Shown here: positions 32,922-42,735 of the stretch, piece by piece | Numbering within the stretch: the first letter of the stretch is position 1 | How the letters are laid out: each line of letters begins with the position of its first letter | Origin: an uncultured Vibrio sp. | Lineage (GTDB): Bacteria > Pseudomonadota > Gammaproteobacteria > Enterobacterales > Vibrionaceae | Length of the DNA: 64,000 bases | Assembly: GCF_963675395.1 (NCBI RefSeq) | Contig: NZ_OY776222.1 | Location: 868,001-932,000 of the forward strand | Direction: 5' to 3' | The notes under the pieces: generated by a model | Databases searched by the model: none | What the model saw: only the letters and a program-made list of their open reading frames with translations | What the model was told of the DNA's origin: nothing | Translations under genes and position numbers: made by a program

Positions 32922-33564
32922 ATGCGCTTGCGTAGATGACGCTGCCGCCTTTAATCGTATCGATGATTTCTCGAGATAGATTTTCTGGCAGAGCCGGACA
33001 ACCCCAGCTACGTCCTAAATAGCCGTTCTTTTTGATAAAAGAAGGGTTGGCATATTTCGCGCCGTGTACGACGATGTAGCGCTCGCGAGCCTTATCGTTG
33101 AGTCCAGAAGTCAGACCATCCAAGCGGAGAGAATAACCATTAGACCCGTAATAGGTCGTATCGGTTAAAAACGTACCTAAAGACGTTTTACGCGAGTTCA
33201 CAATATTTGAAAACTTCGTCGCGGTTTTCTTTCCACTGTTCACACCGTGTGAAACATAGGTATTGTAGATCAGCTTCTTTCTATCTAAATCAACCACATA
33301 AAATCGCTTGTCTGTTGACGGTTTGCTGTAGTCAATGATTGTAAGTACTGGCTTCTTTCTTTTTTTAGTCTTCTTGTAAGCTAAATAGGCATCGTTAAAT
33401 AGCTTAAAGTCGATAACGCCTTCTAGTTTGGCGTCTTTATATGTTTTTCTAACTTGTTGAGAAATCTGATTCTCTACTCGAGCTTTGCCGTCCAAATCTT
33501 TGGCGAAAGCAAAAGGAGAAACAGAGAAAAACGTCCATATCAACAATAAAAATGTTTTTTTCAT
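32920..33564 (-). CDS. Murein L,D-transpeptidase-like exported protein
   Basis: A 214-residue exported protein. The signal peptide (KKTFLLLIWTFFSVSPFAFA) is followed by a domain of the murein L,D-transpeptidase catalytic family. The catalytic segment SWGCPAL (Cys near residue 189) follows YIVVHGAKYA, the two signature motifs (HG... and S-x-GC). Enzymes of this type make or hydrolyse 3-3 peptidoglycan crosslinks or attach proteins. M at 33573 is also in frame; ATG 33564 (KKTFL) is typical. It stands alone between a terminator and a long empty stretch. Confidence 0.85.
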   Translation of the reverse strand: MKKTFLLLIWTFFSVSPFAFAKDLDGKARVENQISQQVRKTYKDAKLEGVIDFKLFNDAYLAYKKTKKRKKPVLTIIDYSKPSTDKRFYVVDLDRKKLIYNTYVSHGVNSGKKTATKFSNIVNSRKTSLGTFLTDTTYYGSNGYSLRLDGLTSGLNDKARERYIVVHGAKYANPSFIKKNGYLGRSWGCPALPENLSREIIDTIKGGSVIYASA

Positions 33565-34024
33565 TTTGCTCAAATAAAACTCTAGGTGTTACAAATTTGC
33601 CGAATGCTTCATGCGTTCAGTAATACTACATGCACATCAATTATATTCTTTGCCCTAAACTAAATGTTATGCTTTAAACACTTATAGTTTGGGATGTTAT
33701 TAATTTCTTGCTGTTATAACTAACTTTTTGATATTAATGGTTTTTCTATTCTTGAGGTCAACTTTAGATATAATAATAACTTAAATTACTAATTATTAAA
33801 ATGGTGATTAGCATCGTTTATCTGGCTCAACAGGTTATAAACAATGCATAATAATGCTCCAATTGAAAAAATCCCTGAAATTTCAATGTGTTTATTTTTA
33901 GTAATCGAATGATATTTAAAGCTAACTCTGTGATCCTAGTCGTAACAAAATATAATTTAAATATTGAATGATATCACTTGCACAGTGTAGATTGGCATAA
34001 ATGACCGATAACTATGAGGTTTGA
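33565..34024. other. AT-rich intergenic region
   Basis: About 460 very AT-rich bases, between divergent genes. No ORF, repeat or RNA gene can be supported; it presumably contains promoters for both neighbours. Confidence 0.6.
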
Positions 34025-34426
34025 ATGAAAGTGCATGAATGCGTTTCCTTTATATTAGTGAAAGACTCACGAATACTGTTGGAGACACGAGTAAAAGACA
34101 AAGAAACTGATCCTGGAGCTATTGCTATTCCAGGTGGGCATATGGAGCTAGGTGAAGAGCAGACGCAGACATTATTTCGAGAACTTAAAGAAGAGTTGAA
34201 TGTCACGCCGCAATCATTTGTATATCTATGTTCTCTTCATCACCTTACGATTGAATTACAACTCATACATTATTACATCGTTACTGAGTGGGAAGGGGAT
34301 TTAGAATGTTATGAAGCGGAATCTATTGATTGGTATACGTCTAATAATGCTCCGGTAGGAACAGAGGTTGATAGGATTGCGCTGCAAGAGCTTGGGCGAT
34401 TAAAAGATATATTCAGTTCAATTTAG
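34025..34426 (+). CDS. Nudix hydrolase
   Basis: A 133-residue Nudix protein. The box is GGHMELGEEQTQTLFRELKEEL with spacing G-x5-E-x7-REUxEE (motifs GGHMELGEE and RELKEELN), giving the Mg-binding glutamates. These enzymes hydrolyse nucleoside diphosphates linked to another group; here the target, probably an oxidised or non-canonical nucleotide, is not predictable. No adjoining operon partner. The start is the first ATG of the frame, matching the usual first beta-strand (HECVSFILVKDSRILLE). Confidence 0.9.
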   Translation: MKVHECVSFILVKDSRILLETRVKDKETDPGAIAIPGGHMELGEEQTQTLFRELKEELNVTPQSFVYLCSLHHLTIELQLIHYYIVTEWEGDLECYEAESIDWYTSNNAPVGTEVDRIALQELGRLKDIFSSI

Positions 34427-34691
34427 AACAACATTAATTCGAGCTGGCCAAGCATTTATTTTTCATCAGTTACTGAATATCAGAGTGACATTAACAGCGT
34501 TTTTTCTCAAAGTTAAGCTATGAATATAAACGTTGTGAAATATCAAATTTTCGCTTTATACACTGTGCTACTTTTCCACCTAGATTTTGACGAACTATTT
34601 CTCTTATTCCACTTTCCTGACAAACGGTGAAATGAGAGAGATGTTTAGCAACGTTCATCAATAGACTGGGGTTCGCTAGCAGGAGGAAAAA

Positions 34692-34868
34692 ATGACAAAT
34701 AAATGTGGACAGTGTCGGCAATTTACTAGAGAGAAGGCAAACCATAAAGATATATGTGGCGCCTGGGGGCAGCCAACTTTAGCAACAAGGTTTGCCTGTG
34801 AGTTTTTTATGCCAGCTGTTTCATCAAAAAACCGCGTTATTAAGTCTCTAAACACAAAACAACGTTGA
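34692..34868 (+). CDS. Small Cys-containing protein (58 residues), unannotated
   Basis: ATG 34692 is preceded by AGGAGG with suitable spacing, one of the better ribosome-binding sites in the window. The product contains CGQC near the N-terminus (residues 5-8), a third Cys in DICGAWG and a fourth in FACEFF, plus many Lys/Arg residues; spacing C-x2-C-x13-C-x13-C would suit a small zinc or iron site. I do not recognise a named family. It lies between the Nudix gene and the convergent GGDEF/EAL gene. Confidence 0.6.
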   Translation: MTNKCGQCRQFTREKANHKDICGAWGQPTLATRFACEFFMPAVSSKNRVIKSLNTKQR

Positions 34869-34911
34869 GTCAACACCGCCTGGTTATTTGCGAAAACCCG
34901 CCAGTAAAGTG

Positions 34912-37248
34912 CTAAGCCGGCTTCTTTTGATTGAAGAACGAGTGGTTAGATGCTTCCCACCATATTTTTAATTGCTCGACATTCATTGGCTTTCCAAAAA
35001 GATAACCTTGCATAAAGTCGCATTGATATTCCGACAACCATTGGTGTATCACTTCGTGTTCAATGCCTTCTGCAGTAACAGTTTTATTCTGAGCGTGGCA
35101 TAGGTCAATAATGGGTTTGATTACATGCCCATTATTGGTTCCCTTCAATGTGAGTAGAAACTCGCGGTCAAACTTAATCTTTTGAACAGGGAATTGGACA
35201 AGCTGGGTAAGTGACGTATAGCCTGAGCCGAAGTCATCGATTGCAAGCCGATAACCGAGCTTGGAAAGTTTGTCTAGCAGCGCTGTTCCGCGTTGGTTTG
35301 AAGCGAAAGTTTCCGTGATTTCAAGTTCAATAAATTTAGGATCAACCTCGTACTTGGTTGTATATGTGTGTATATACTCAGCCATCTCCAGAGAATTTAA
35401 CTCTGCGGAGGACAGGTTGATCGATAGAATGATGTCTTTATCAAAAATTGTTCTCAACTGATGGTATCGCGCTGCTGCGTTGGAGAACACCCAACGGTCA
35501 ATCTTATCGAATAGACCCGTTTGCTCTGCGATAGGGATAAACTCTGCAGGAGGGATTGCCCCTATACCTTCCGCATTCCACCGCAACAATACTTCTAAGC
35601 CTTCAATTTCATTGTCGCAACGACTTAGATAGGGTTGAAAAACTAGTCGAAACTCTTCCTCTACATCGGCCTTTCTTAATGCACGCTCAACTTGGCTTCG
35701 CCTTTGCGACTCGATGTTCAAGTCCGCAGAGTAATAGGCGTATTGGTTTTTACCAGCACGTTTAGCTTGGTACATTGCGGCATCCGCATTAGACAGAAGC
35801 TTTGCCATGTCTGCGCCGTCTTCAGGGTAACATGCCACCCCCACGCTAGCGGTGATAGGGAAGGAACTTGGCCACGAGTGGCTCAGAGTATTGATAGGTT
35901 TCAATAGTTCGGTTGCGAGTAAGTCTGGAAGATTGTTTACGTGCTCGTTAGAGCTAAGCAGAATCGCGAATTCGTCACCTGAAAGACGCGCACCAAAACA
36001 AGGGCTGTTATGCTGATGAGATATCTTTTGGCACACGTTCTTAATGTGGGTTGAAAATACCTTTAAAAGCGTATCTCCCAATTCATGCCCATATTTGTCA
36101 TTGACATATTTGAAGTTATCCAAGTCAACATAAATGACCCACATATATTCAGAAGGGGAGTCGAGCTCTTGAGTGACCAGTTCATGGAACCGATGTCGGT
36201 TAGCGAGCTGTGTCAATTGGTCCGTCTCTGCCAACCGCTTGGTTTTTTTGTAGATGGTGTTTAGCTCCTCATACATATCGAAGAAGCGTGAAGAAAGCCG
36301 CCCAATCTCATCATTTGTGTCTAATTTTTCAATGTTATCTCGCTTATTCACTTCCAATTCGCTTAGTTGTTTGTCTAGTCGGGAAACCGGACGCAATACA
36401 TTTCGATACAGAACCAGAACAATCAGCGCGATCGTACAAAATGCAGCGATCCCAAATGAAAGTGCCAACTCCAGCCAAACTTTGTCGACTTTATTCCACA
36501 TCAGATATTCAGCAGGCGAGAGTATGGCGAAAAAATGGGGCAGCAGCTGTATTGTTTGGGCAAGAGGGATATCAAGGTATATCGGTTTATCAGAAAACGT
36601 AATAACACTATGGGTATCAAATTCGATCTCGTGTTTAATATCACTAAATGCTTCCAAAGAGACAGTTACGATAACAAAAAAAGTATTACTAGGATCGAAA
36701 CTTAATGGGTGTTGGCCGGTACGTTTATCAATCAAATCGTATTGGATCAGAATACTTTCACCGCTGGAGTTATAAATAAAACCCGTGCGGCTATAATCGG
36801 CGTGTTTTGAAAAGCTGTCTGAAATGTATTCCGCAACTTTGGGATCGATAGTCGCTGAAGATTCAAAAAATTGGTTTTCTGCGTAATAGAGCAGCTTTTG
36901 ATTGCCATTGAGGATAGCCATATTGGTATCGCCATGATAACCGTGACTCAACACATCAGTTGTCTCTTCAAGGCGATGGAATAAAACACGTTCACGATAG
37001 GGATTATCGTGATTAATTAAATAGTCTTGCAGAACGTCACTTTTACCTAGCGTGTAAGCATAGCTATGCAGAAAAGTGTTGGCTAGCCGAAATTGTCCCG
37101 CCAGTTTTTCCATTTGCAATTGAATATAACTCTCTTCCCGTTTAACGAGTGTGACTTTCTGAATGCTATAGATAATATAACTTGAGATCACCGCACTTAA
37201 TAAGATGACGGGTGTTACGAGCAAAATTACTCTTCTGCTTAATTTCAT
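34912..37248 (-). CDS. Membrane GGDEF/EAL cyclic-di-GMP protein
   Basis: A 778-residue signalling protein. One membrane helix near residues 7-28 and another near 260-285 enclose a periplasmic sensor region of about 230 residues. A HAMP-like linker leads to a GGDEF domain whose signature is SGDEF (ARLSGDEFAIL) and lacks an RxxD inhibitory site directly before it. The EAL domain reads EVL in place of EAL but keeps catalytic residues in INLSSAEL, ELEITETF, AIDDFGSGYTSL, KFDREF and TAEGIEHE. Phosphodiesterase activity is therefore likely; cyclase activity is possible but less certain. It is oriented away from the rbs operon. Confidence 0.92.
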   Translation of the reverse strand: MKLSRRVILLVTPVILLSAVISSYIIYSIQKVTLVKREESYIQLQMEKLAGQFRLANTFLHSYAYTLGKSDVLQDYLINHDNPYRERVLFHRLEETTDVLSHGYHGDTNMAILNGNQKLLYYAENQFFESSATIDPKVAEYISDSFSKHADYSRTGFIYNSSGESILIQYDLIDKRTGQHPLSFDPSNTFFVIVTVSLEAFSDIKHEIEFDTHSVITFSDKPIYLDIPLAQTIQLLPHFFAILSPAEYLMWNKVDKVWLELALSFGIAAFCTIALIVLVLYRNVLRPVSRLDKQLSELEVNKRDNIEKLDTNDEIGRLSSRFFDMYEELNTIYKKTKRLAETDQLTQLANRHRFHELVTQELDSPSEYMWVIYVDLDNFKYVNDKYGHELGDTLLKVFSTHIKNVCQKISHQHNSPCFGARLSGDEFAILLSSNEHVNNLPDLLATELLKPINTLSHSWPSSFPITASVGVACYPEDGADMAKLLSNADAAMYQAKRAGKNQYAYYSADLNIESQRRSQVERALRKADVEEEFRLVFQPYLSRCDNEIEGLEVLLRWNAEGIGAIPPAEFIPIAEQTGLFDKIDRWVFSNAAARYHQLRTIFDKDIILSINLSSAELNSLEMAEYIHTYTTKYEVDPKFIELEITETFASNQRGTALLDKLSKLGYRLAIDDFGSGYTSLTQLVQFPVQKIKFDREFLLTLKGTNNGHVIKPIIDLCHAQNKTVTAEGIEHEVIHQWLSEYQCDFMQGYLFGKPMNVEQLKIWWEASNHSFFNQKKPA

Positions 37249-37498
37249 TCCGTTTCTTCAATTCCGTTTGTGTCCTTACACACGTTACTTACCGACTTGG
37301 TAGCTAACGAATGATAAATGTATCGGCAGTCTAACTAGATTTTGAGTTTGCGGATCTTGAAAATCAGGTGTCTCTCTGAGAACTGTGAAGTTGCATATGC
37401 TTTTAAAAGGTCAAATTGGATGTTTTCTCAGTAATTAGACGTGTTTGTTATTAACAAGTGATGCGATATACCCATAGGTAATCGTCGATAGACCTACT

Positions 37499-37514
37499 AT
37501 CGAAACGTTTCGAT
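37499..37514. promoter_or_regulatory. RbsR-type operator, distal
   Basis: ATCGAAACGTTTCGAT is a perfect 16-bp palindrome with the central CG typical of LacI-family operators. An identical copy lies 131 bp downstream; RbsR, encoded in this operon, is the obvious candidate ligand. Confidence 0.8.
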
Positions 37515-37629
37515 GGTGGGGTTTGTGATGAAGATTGTCTTTTTATGTACATTGAAGCCTCAATTGCAGATCATTCTCACACCTTATAAACCGTTCTCTT
37601 TTCAAATTTCTCCTTCCAATTATTATTGC

Positions 37630-37645
37630 ATCGAAACGTTTCGAT
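37630..37645. promoter_or_regulatory. RbsR-type operator, proximal
   Basis: A second identical ATCGAAACGTTTCGAT palindrome, 79 bp before rbsD. With the distal copy it could close a repression loop. Confidence 0.8.
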
Positions 37646-37723
37646 GAGTTTTCTGTAAATAATCAAAACAACCCAGTGCAGACGCTTGTCGATGTATGAA
37701 CGTGTAACCGAAAGGTCTATGAG

Positions 37724-38143
37724 ATGAAAAAAAGTACCCTGATAAACTCAGATATTTCTTACTTGGTGGCAACGTTGGGTCATACCGATGAAATCACCAT
37801 TTGTGATGCCGGCCTGCCAATCCCTGGGAATGTACAACGTATCGATTTAGCGCTCACTCATGGGGTACCAAGTTTGATTGATACCGTGCGCGTGATGTTG
37901 TCTGAATCACAGATTGAAGGGGTCATCTTTGCAGAAGAGTTTTGCAGCGTGAGCCCGGAGCTTCACAAAGCAGTGATCGAAGTGTTAAGTCAGGAACAAG
38001 ACCGAACCGGAAAGTCGATCGAAATCAGTTATGTATCGCATGAGGCGTTTAAAGCTCGTACAGAACAAAGCCGAGCAGTGGTTCGTACTGGCGAATGCAC
38101 ACCCTATGCGAATGTTATCTTCCAAGCTGGCGTGGTTTTTTAA
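37724..38143 (+). CDS. rbsD: D-ribose pyranase
   Basis: A 139-residue RbsD, which interconverts beta-pyranose and beta-furanose forms of ribose so that RbsK can act. Conserved parts visible are DISYLVATLGHTDEITICDAGLP, with His20-type catalytic residue in LGHTD, and the C-terminal VVRTGECTPYANVIFQAGVVF. It is the first gene of rbsDACBKR; GAAAGG lies upstream of the ATG. The next gene starts 23 nt later. Confidence 0.96.
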   Translation: MKKSTLINSDISYLVATLGHTDEITICDAGLPIPGNVQRIDLALTHGVPSLIDTVRVMLSESQIEGVIFAEEFCSVSPELHKAVIEVLSQEQDRTGKSIEISYVSHEAFKARTEQSRAVVRTGECTPYANVIFQAGVVF

Positions 38144-38166
38144 GCCAGAGAATGTGAGGACAGATT

Positions 38167-39672
38167 ATGACTCAAGCCATTCTACAGCTGAGCGAAATTG
38201 AAAAGGCTTTTCCGGGTGTGAAGGCGCTCGATAAGGCGAGCCTGAATGTCTACCCTGGGCGAGTGATGGCGCTTATGGGTGAAAATGGAGCGGGTAAATC
38301 AACCTTGATGAAAGTGCTAACTGGCATCTATCACATGGACTCGGGAAGCATTCAGTATCAAGGGCAACCAGCTGCGTTTAAAGGCCCTAGAGATTCTCAA
38401 GAAGCGGGTATCAGCATAATTCACCAAGAGTTGAATTTGATCCCAGAGTTGACGATTGCAGAGAATATCTATTTAGGGCGCGAATTTACGGGTGCGATGG
38501 GACGTATTCAATGGAGCACAATGTACGATGAAGCGGACAAGCTTCTCCAGCGCCTGAATGTAAAACACAGCTCACGCACCTTGCTTGGTGACTTAAGCCT
38601 TGGTGAGCAACAGATGGTAGAAATTGCCAAAGCGCTCTCTTTTGAATCCAAAGTCATCATCATGGATGAGCCTACTGATGCGCTAACGGATACCGAAACC
38701 GAATCGCTATTTAGAGTGATCAATGAGCTTCGTGCTCAAGGGTGTGGCATTGTTTATATCTCACACCGTTTGAAAGAAATCTTCGAAATTTGTGACGATA
38801 TTACGGTTCTTCGTGATGGTAAGTTCATTGGCGAATGCCAGGTTTCTGATACCGACGAAGATGGCCTTATCGAAATGATGGTGGGCCGCAAGCTTGAAGA
38901 ACAATATCCACGTATTGATGTGAAACATGGTGAGACTTGCCTTGAAGTTATCGGCCTAACGGGCTCAGGTGTTCACGACGTTAGCTTCACGCTTCAGCGC
39001 GGTGAAATCCTTGGTATTTCAGGCTTGATGGGGGCTGGTCGCACTGAATTGATGAAGGTGATTTATGGGGCGCTGCCGAGCGAGCAAGGTGTCATCAATC
39101 TGGACAACAAGACCATTAATCCAGTCAGCCCGCAAGATGGTTTAGCCAATGGTATCGCTTATATATCTGAAGACCGAAAAGGCGATGGTTTAGTTCTTGG
39201 CTTATCTGTTAAAGAGAATATGTCTTTGTGTTCTTTGGACAAATTGACCAAAGGTGTCCAAATTCAGCACGGTGACGAAGTGATGGCGGTGGAGGACTTT
39301 ATTAAACTGTTCAACATTAAAACGCCTACACGTGACCAAATCATTGGCAATCTTTCTGGTGGTAACCAACAGAAAGTGGCGATCGCTAAAGGGTTAATGA
39401 CTAAACCTAAAGTTCTAATTTTGGATGAACCAACACGCGGTGTTGATGTTGGCGCTAAAAAAGAGATTTATCAGCTAATCAATAAATTCAAAGCCGAAGG
39501 CATGAGCATCATCTTAGTCTCTTCTGAGATGCCAGAAGTGCTGGGCATGAGTGACCGCATTCTGGTTATGCATGAAGGTCGTATTACTGGCGAATTCGAT
39601 GCGAAAGACGCCGATCAAGAAACATTACTCGCCTGTGCCGTGGGCAAAAAGATCAATGAGGAAGCAGCATGA
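38167..39672 (+). CDS. rbsA: Ribose ABC transporter, double ATPase
   Basis: A 501-residue protein with two ABC domains. The first has Walker [10 protein letters not shown], signature [15 protein letters not shown] and Walker [11 protein letters not shown]. The second has the degenerate Walker A-like GLMGAGRTE, signature [15 protein letters not shown] and Walker [14 protein letters not shown], as usual for sugar transporters of the RbsA/MglA class. In the first domain, [10 protein letters not shown] replaces the more usual DEPTAALT. It energises ribose uptake with RbsC and RbsB. It overlaps rbsC by 4 nt. Confidence 0.96.
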   Translation: MTQAILQLSEIEKAFPGVKALDKASLNVYPGRVMALMGENGAGKSTLMKVLTGIYHMDSGSIQYQGQPAAFKGPRDSQEAGISIIHQELNLIPELTIAENIYLGREFTGAMGRIQWSTMYDEADKLLQRLNVKHSSRTLLGDLSLGEQQMVEIAKALSFESKVIIMDEPTDALTDTETESLFRVINELRAQGCGIVYISHRLKEIFEICDDITVLRDGKFIGECQVSDTDEDGLIEMMVGRKLEEQYPRIDVKHGETCLEVIGLTGSGVHDVSFTLQRGEILGISGLMGAGRTELMKVIYGALPSEQGVINLDNKTINPVSPQDGLANGIAYISEDRKGDGLVLGLSVKENMSLCSLDKLTKGVQIQHGDEVMAVEDFIKLFNIKTPTRDQIIGNLSGGNQQKVAIAKGLMTKPKVLILDEPTRGVDVGAKKEIYQLINKFKAEGMSIILVSSEMPEVLGMSDRILVMHEGRITGEFDAKDADQETLLACAVGKKINEEAA

Positions 39673-40652
39673 GTACCAATACCATGAGCAAACCGAATGC
39701 AAGTAGCAGCAAAAAATTGTTCACTAAAGAATGGCTGATTGAACAAAAATCGCTGATTGCACTGATATTTTTGATAGTTGTCGTTTCATTCCTGAACCCG
39801 AACTTTTTTACGGTAGACAACATTCTTAACATTCTACGTCAAACCTCGGTTAATGCGATCATCGCTGTGGGTATGACGCTTGTCATCCTAACGGCAGGCA
39901 TCGATTTGAGTGTGGGCTCTGTACTGGCTTTATGTGGTGCATTCGCTGCAAGCCTGATTGCAATGGAAGTACCAGTACTAGTCGCAGTGCCCACTGCTCT
40001 CCTTGCCGGTGCTGCACTGGGTGCGATTAGTGGCATCATTATCGCTAAAGGCAAGGTTCAGGCCTTTATTGCAACACTGGTTACCATGACGTTATTGCGT
40101 GGTGTAACCATGGTTTATACCGATGGTCGACCAATTTCGACTGGCTTTACAGATACCGCGGATGCATTTGCATGGTTTGGTACAGGTTATGCCATGGGTA
40201 TTCCCGTTCCGGTCTGGATAATGGTGATTGTGTTTGCTGCCGCATGGTACTTACTAAATCATACTCGCTTTGGTCGCTATGTTTACGCTCTTGGTGGTAA
40301 TGAATCTGCTACGCGTCTATCAGGCATCAATGTTGATCGTGTGAAGATGGGTGTGTATGCAATTTGCGGTATGTTAGCGGCACTTGCTGGCATCATCGTG
40401 ACGTCTCGTCTGTCTTCTGCGCAACCTACCGCAGGTATGGGCTACGAGCTAGACGCCATTGCAGCGGTAGTATTAGGCGGTACGAGCCTAATGGGTGGTA
40501 AAGGCCGCATCATGGGTACGTTGATCGGTGCGCTTATCATCGGCTTCCTAAATAATGCTCTGAACCTGCTCGATGTTTCTTCTTACTACCAAATGATTGC
40601 AAAAGCAGTGGTTATTTTGGCCGCAGTACTGGTAGATAACAAAAACAAGTAA
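39669..40652 (+). CDS. rbsC: Ribose ABC transporter permease
   Basis: A 327-residue inner-membrane permease with eight to ten helices, of the BPD_transp_2 family. Diagnostic are [41 protein letters not shown] and the EAA-like loop [20 protein letters not shown], as well as [20 protein letters not shown] sequence near residue 265. The ATG overlaps the rbsA stop, coupling their translation. The gap to rbsB is 80 nt, where expression of the more abundant binding protein could be adjusted. Confidence 0.96.
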   Translation: MSTNTMSKPNASSSKKLFTKEWLIEQKSLIALIFLIVVVSFLNPNFFTVDNILNILRQTSVNAIIAVGMTLVILTAGIDLSVGSVLALCGAFAASLIAMEVPVLVAVPTALLAGAALGAISGIIIAKGKVQAFIATLVTMTLLRGVTMVYTDGRPISTGFTDTADAFAWFGTGYAMGIPVPVWIMVIVFAAAWYLLNHTRFGRYVYALGGNESATRLSGINVDRVKMGVYAICGMLAALAGIIVTSRLSSAQPTAGMGYELDAIAAVVLGGTSLMGGKGRIMGTLIGALIIGFLNNALNLLDVSSYYQMIAKAVVILAAVLVDNKNK

Positions 40653-40732
40653 TTCATAACAATCCAAAGATATGTGAATAAAACCGAGCTGGTATACGTG
40701 TGCTGGCTCCCCCTACACAAAGGACTAGAACG

Positions 40733-41611
40733 ATGAAAAAACTCGCAACTCTTATTTCTGCTGCACTTCTTTCTTCTACTGTATCGGTAGCTGCGCAAGC
40801 TCAAGATACAATGGCGATAGTGGTTTCAACGCTGAATAACCCGTTCTTCGTAACGATGAAAGACGGCGCTGAAGCGAAAGCGAAAGAACTGAGATACGAC
40901 TTGATTGTCCTCGATTCGCAAAACGATCCGAGTAAAGAGCTATCGAACATCGAAGATCTGACGGTACGCGGTGTGAAAGCGATTCTGATTAACCCGACAG
41001 ATTCGGACGCAGTTTCCAATGCGATTCGTATGGCGAACCGTTCTAATATCCCTGTACTGACACTAGACCGTGGTGCAAGCCGTGGTGATGTTGTCAGCCA
41101 TATTGCTTCAGATAACGTGATTGGCGGTGAAATGGCTGGTAAATACATTATGGAGAAGGTTGGCGAGAAAGCGAAAGTCATCCAGCTTGAAGGTATTGCG
41201 GGTACATCTGCAGCGCGTGAGCGTGGTGAAGGTTTCATGACTTCCGTTAAGAGCAGCAGCATGGAACTTCTTGCGAGCCAACCAGCAGACTTTGACCGTA
41301 CTAAGGGTTTGAACGTTATGGAAAACTTACTGGCAGCAAACCCTGATGTACAAGCGGTATTTGCACAAAACGATGAAATGGCACTGGGTGCACTTCGTGC
41401 CGTTCAAGCATCTGGTAAAGATGTGGTTATCGTCGGTTTTGATGGTACAGAAGACGGCATCGCTGCTGTTAACCGTGGCAAGCTTGCAGCAACCATCGCA
41501 CAGCAACCAGACCTTATCGGTGCGCTGGGTGTAGAAACAGCAGACAAAGTACTAAAAGGTGACAACGTCGAAGCTTACATCCCAGTGCCTCTAAAAGTGG
41601 TAACTAAGTAA
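40733..41611 (+). CDS. rbsB: Ribose periplasmic binding protein
   Basis: A 292-residue periplasmic binding protein. A signal peptide ends near [12 protein letters not shown]. The mature domain contains [34 protein letters not shown] and [14 protein letters not shown], the ribose-binding (LacI-like) fold residues. The in-frame start at 40700 is excluded because AAAGGAC precedes ATG 40733 and the signal peptide begins there (MKKLATLIS). It captures ribose and also acts as ligand for chemotaxis in relatives. Confidence 0.96.
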   Translation: MKKLATLISAALLSSTVSVAAQAQDTMAIVVSTLNNPFFVTMKDGAEAKAKELRYDLIVLDSQNDPSKELSNIEDLTVRGVKAILINPTDSDAVSNAIRMANRSNIPVLTLDRGASRGDVVSHIASDNVIGGEMAGKYIMEKVGEKAKVIQLEGIAGTSAARERGEGFMTSVKSSSMELLASQPADFDRTKGLNVMENLLAANPDVQAVFAQNDEMALGALRAVQASGKDVVIVGFDGTEDGIAAVNRGKLAATIAQQPDLIGALGVETADKVLKGDNVEAYIPVPLKVVTK

Positions 41612-41798
41612 TTACGGCTTTGGATAAATCATCTTAGTTTCTTCGCTCTCTCCTCTGTTTTATCTGTCGTTAGGGGGAGGGGGTGAGAATAGATGCCTTT
41701 GACTTTTTAAGGCGTTTCAAACGAGAAGTTAAAGTCATCTAATGTATTTCCCAAAACAGTTTTTCAAAAAGGGTTCATTCAGAACCGAGGATAACCGT

Positions 41799-42719
41799 AT
41801 GAATAAGTTAGTAGTGTTAGGTAGTGTAAACGCTGACCATGTTCTTCAAGTGCCTTCTTTCCCTCGCCCTGGCGAGACGCTTCATGGTCGCAACTACCAA
41901 GTTATCCCTGGCGGAAAAGGGGCAAACCAAGCCGTTGCCGCGGCACGCCTGAATGCTGATATTGGTTTTATTGCTTGTGTTGGTGATGATTCATTCGGTA
42001 TCAATATTCGAGAGAACTTTAAAATGGATGGCATCGACATCAGTGCGGTGAAGATGCAACCGAACTGTCCAACCGGTATCGCGATGATTCAGGTAGCAGA
42101 TAGCGGTGAAAACAGTATTTGTATTTCGGCGGAAGCGAATGCCAAGCTCACCGCTGAGGTAATTGAGCCGGATCTGGATCGCATACGCCAAGCAGAATAT
42201 TTGCTGATGCAACTTGAAACGCCAATATGCGCGATCGAAAAAGCGGCGCGTGTAGCAAAAGGTGCCAAAACGAATGTGATTCTAAACCCTGCACCTGCGC
42301 GTGAATTATCGGATGAGTTACTAGCTTGCATTGATGTCATTACTCCAAACGAAACCGAAGCAGAAGTGCTAACAGGGGTGACTGTGACGGATAACGATAG
42401 TGCTCAAGAAGCGGCAAACGTACTGCATGCAAAAGGGATTGAAATCGTAATGATTACTCTAGGAGCAAAAGGGGTTTGGTTAAGCCAAAATGGTCGTGGC
42501 GAAATTATTGCGGGTTTCCGCGTCGATGCGACGGATACCACAGCGGCAGGTGATACGTTTAATGGGGCATTCGTCACTGGTTTATTAGAAGGTTTGTCTT
42601 TAGAATCAGCGATTAAGTTTGCACACGCCGCGGCGGCAATTTCAGTTACGCGCTTTGGTGCACAAACGTCTATCCCAACTCGTGAAGAGGTAGACGCATT
42701 TTTGGCTGAAAACCATTAA
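41799..42719 (+). CDS. rbsK: Ribokinase
   Basis: A 306-residue PfkB-family kinase forming ribose-5-phosphate. The N-terminal GSVNADHVLQVPSFPRPGETLHG and PGGKGANQAVAAARL are PfkB signature 1; VDATDTTAAGDTFNGAFVTGL is signature 2 with the catalytic Asp of AAGDTFNGAF. ATG 41799 follows GAGG with good spacing; the frame upstream to 41742 is not needed. It is separated from rbsB by 187 nt, containing only weak stem-forming sequence, and followed by rbsR after 16 nt. Confidence 0.96.
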   Translation: MNKLVVLGSVNADHVLQVPSFPRPGETLHGRNYQVIPGGKGANQAVAAARLNADIGFIACVGDDSFGINIRENFKMDGIDISAVKMQPNCPTGIAMIQVADSGENSICISAEANAKLTAEVIEPDLDRIRQAEYLLMQLETPICAIEKAARVAKGAKTNVILNPAPARELSDELLACIDVITPNETEAEVLTGVTVTDNDSAQEAANVLHAKGIEIVMITLGAKGVWLSQNGRGEIIAGFRVDATDTTAAGDTFNGAFVTGLLEGLSLESAIKFAHAAAAISVTRFGAQTSIPTREEVDAFLAENH

Positions 42720-42735
42720 GTAAGGAATACATAAC

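Larger units (their letters stand above)
37249..37723. other. Control region upstream of the ribose operon
   Basis: 475 bases without a gene, holding two identical palindromic operators and the start of the rbs transcript, and on the left the promoter of the leftward GGDEF/EAL gene. Confidence 0.7.
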
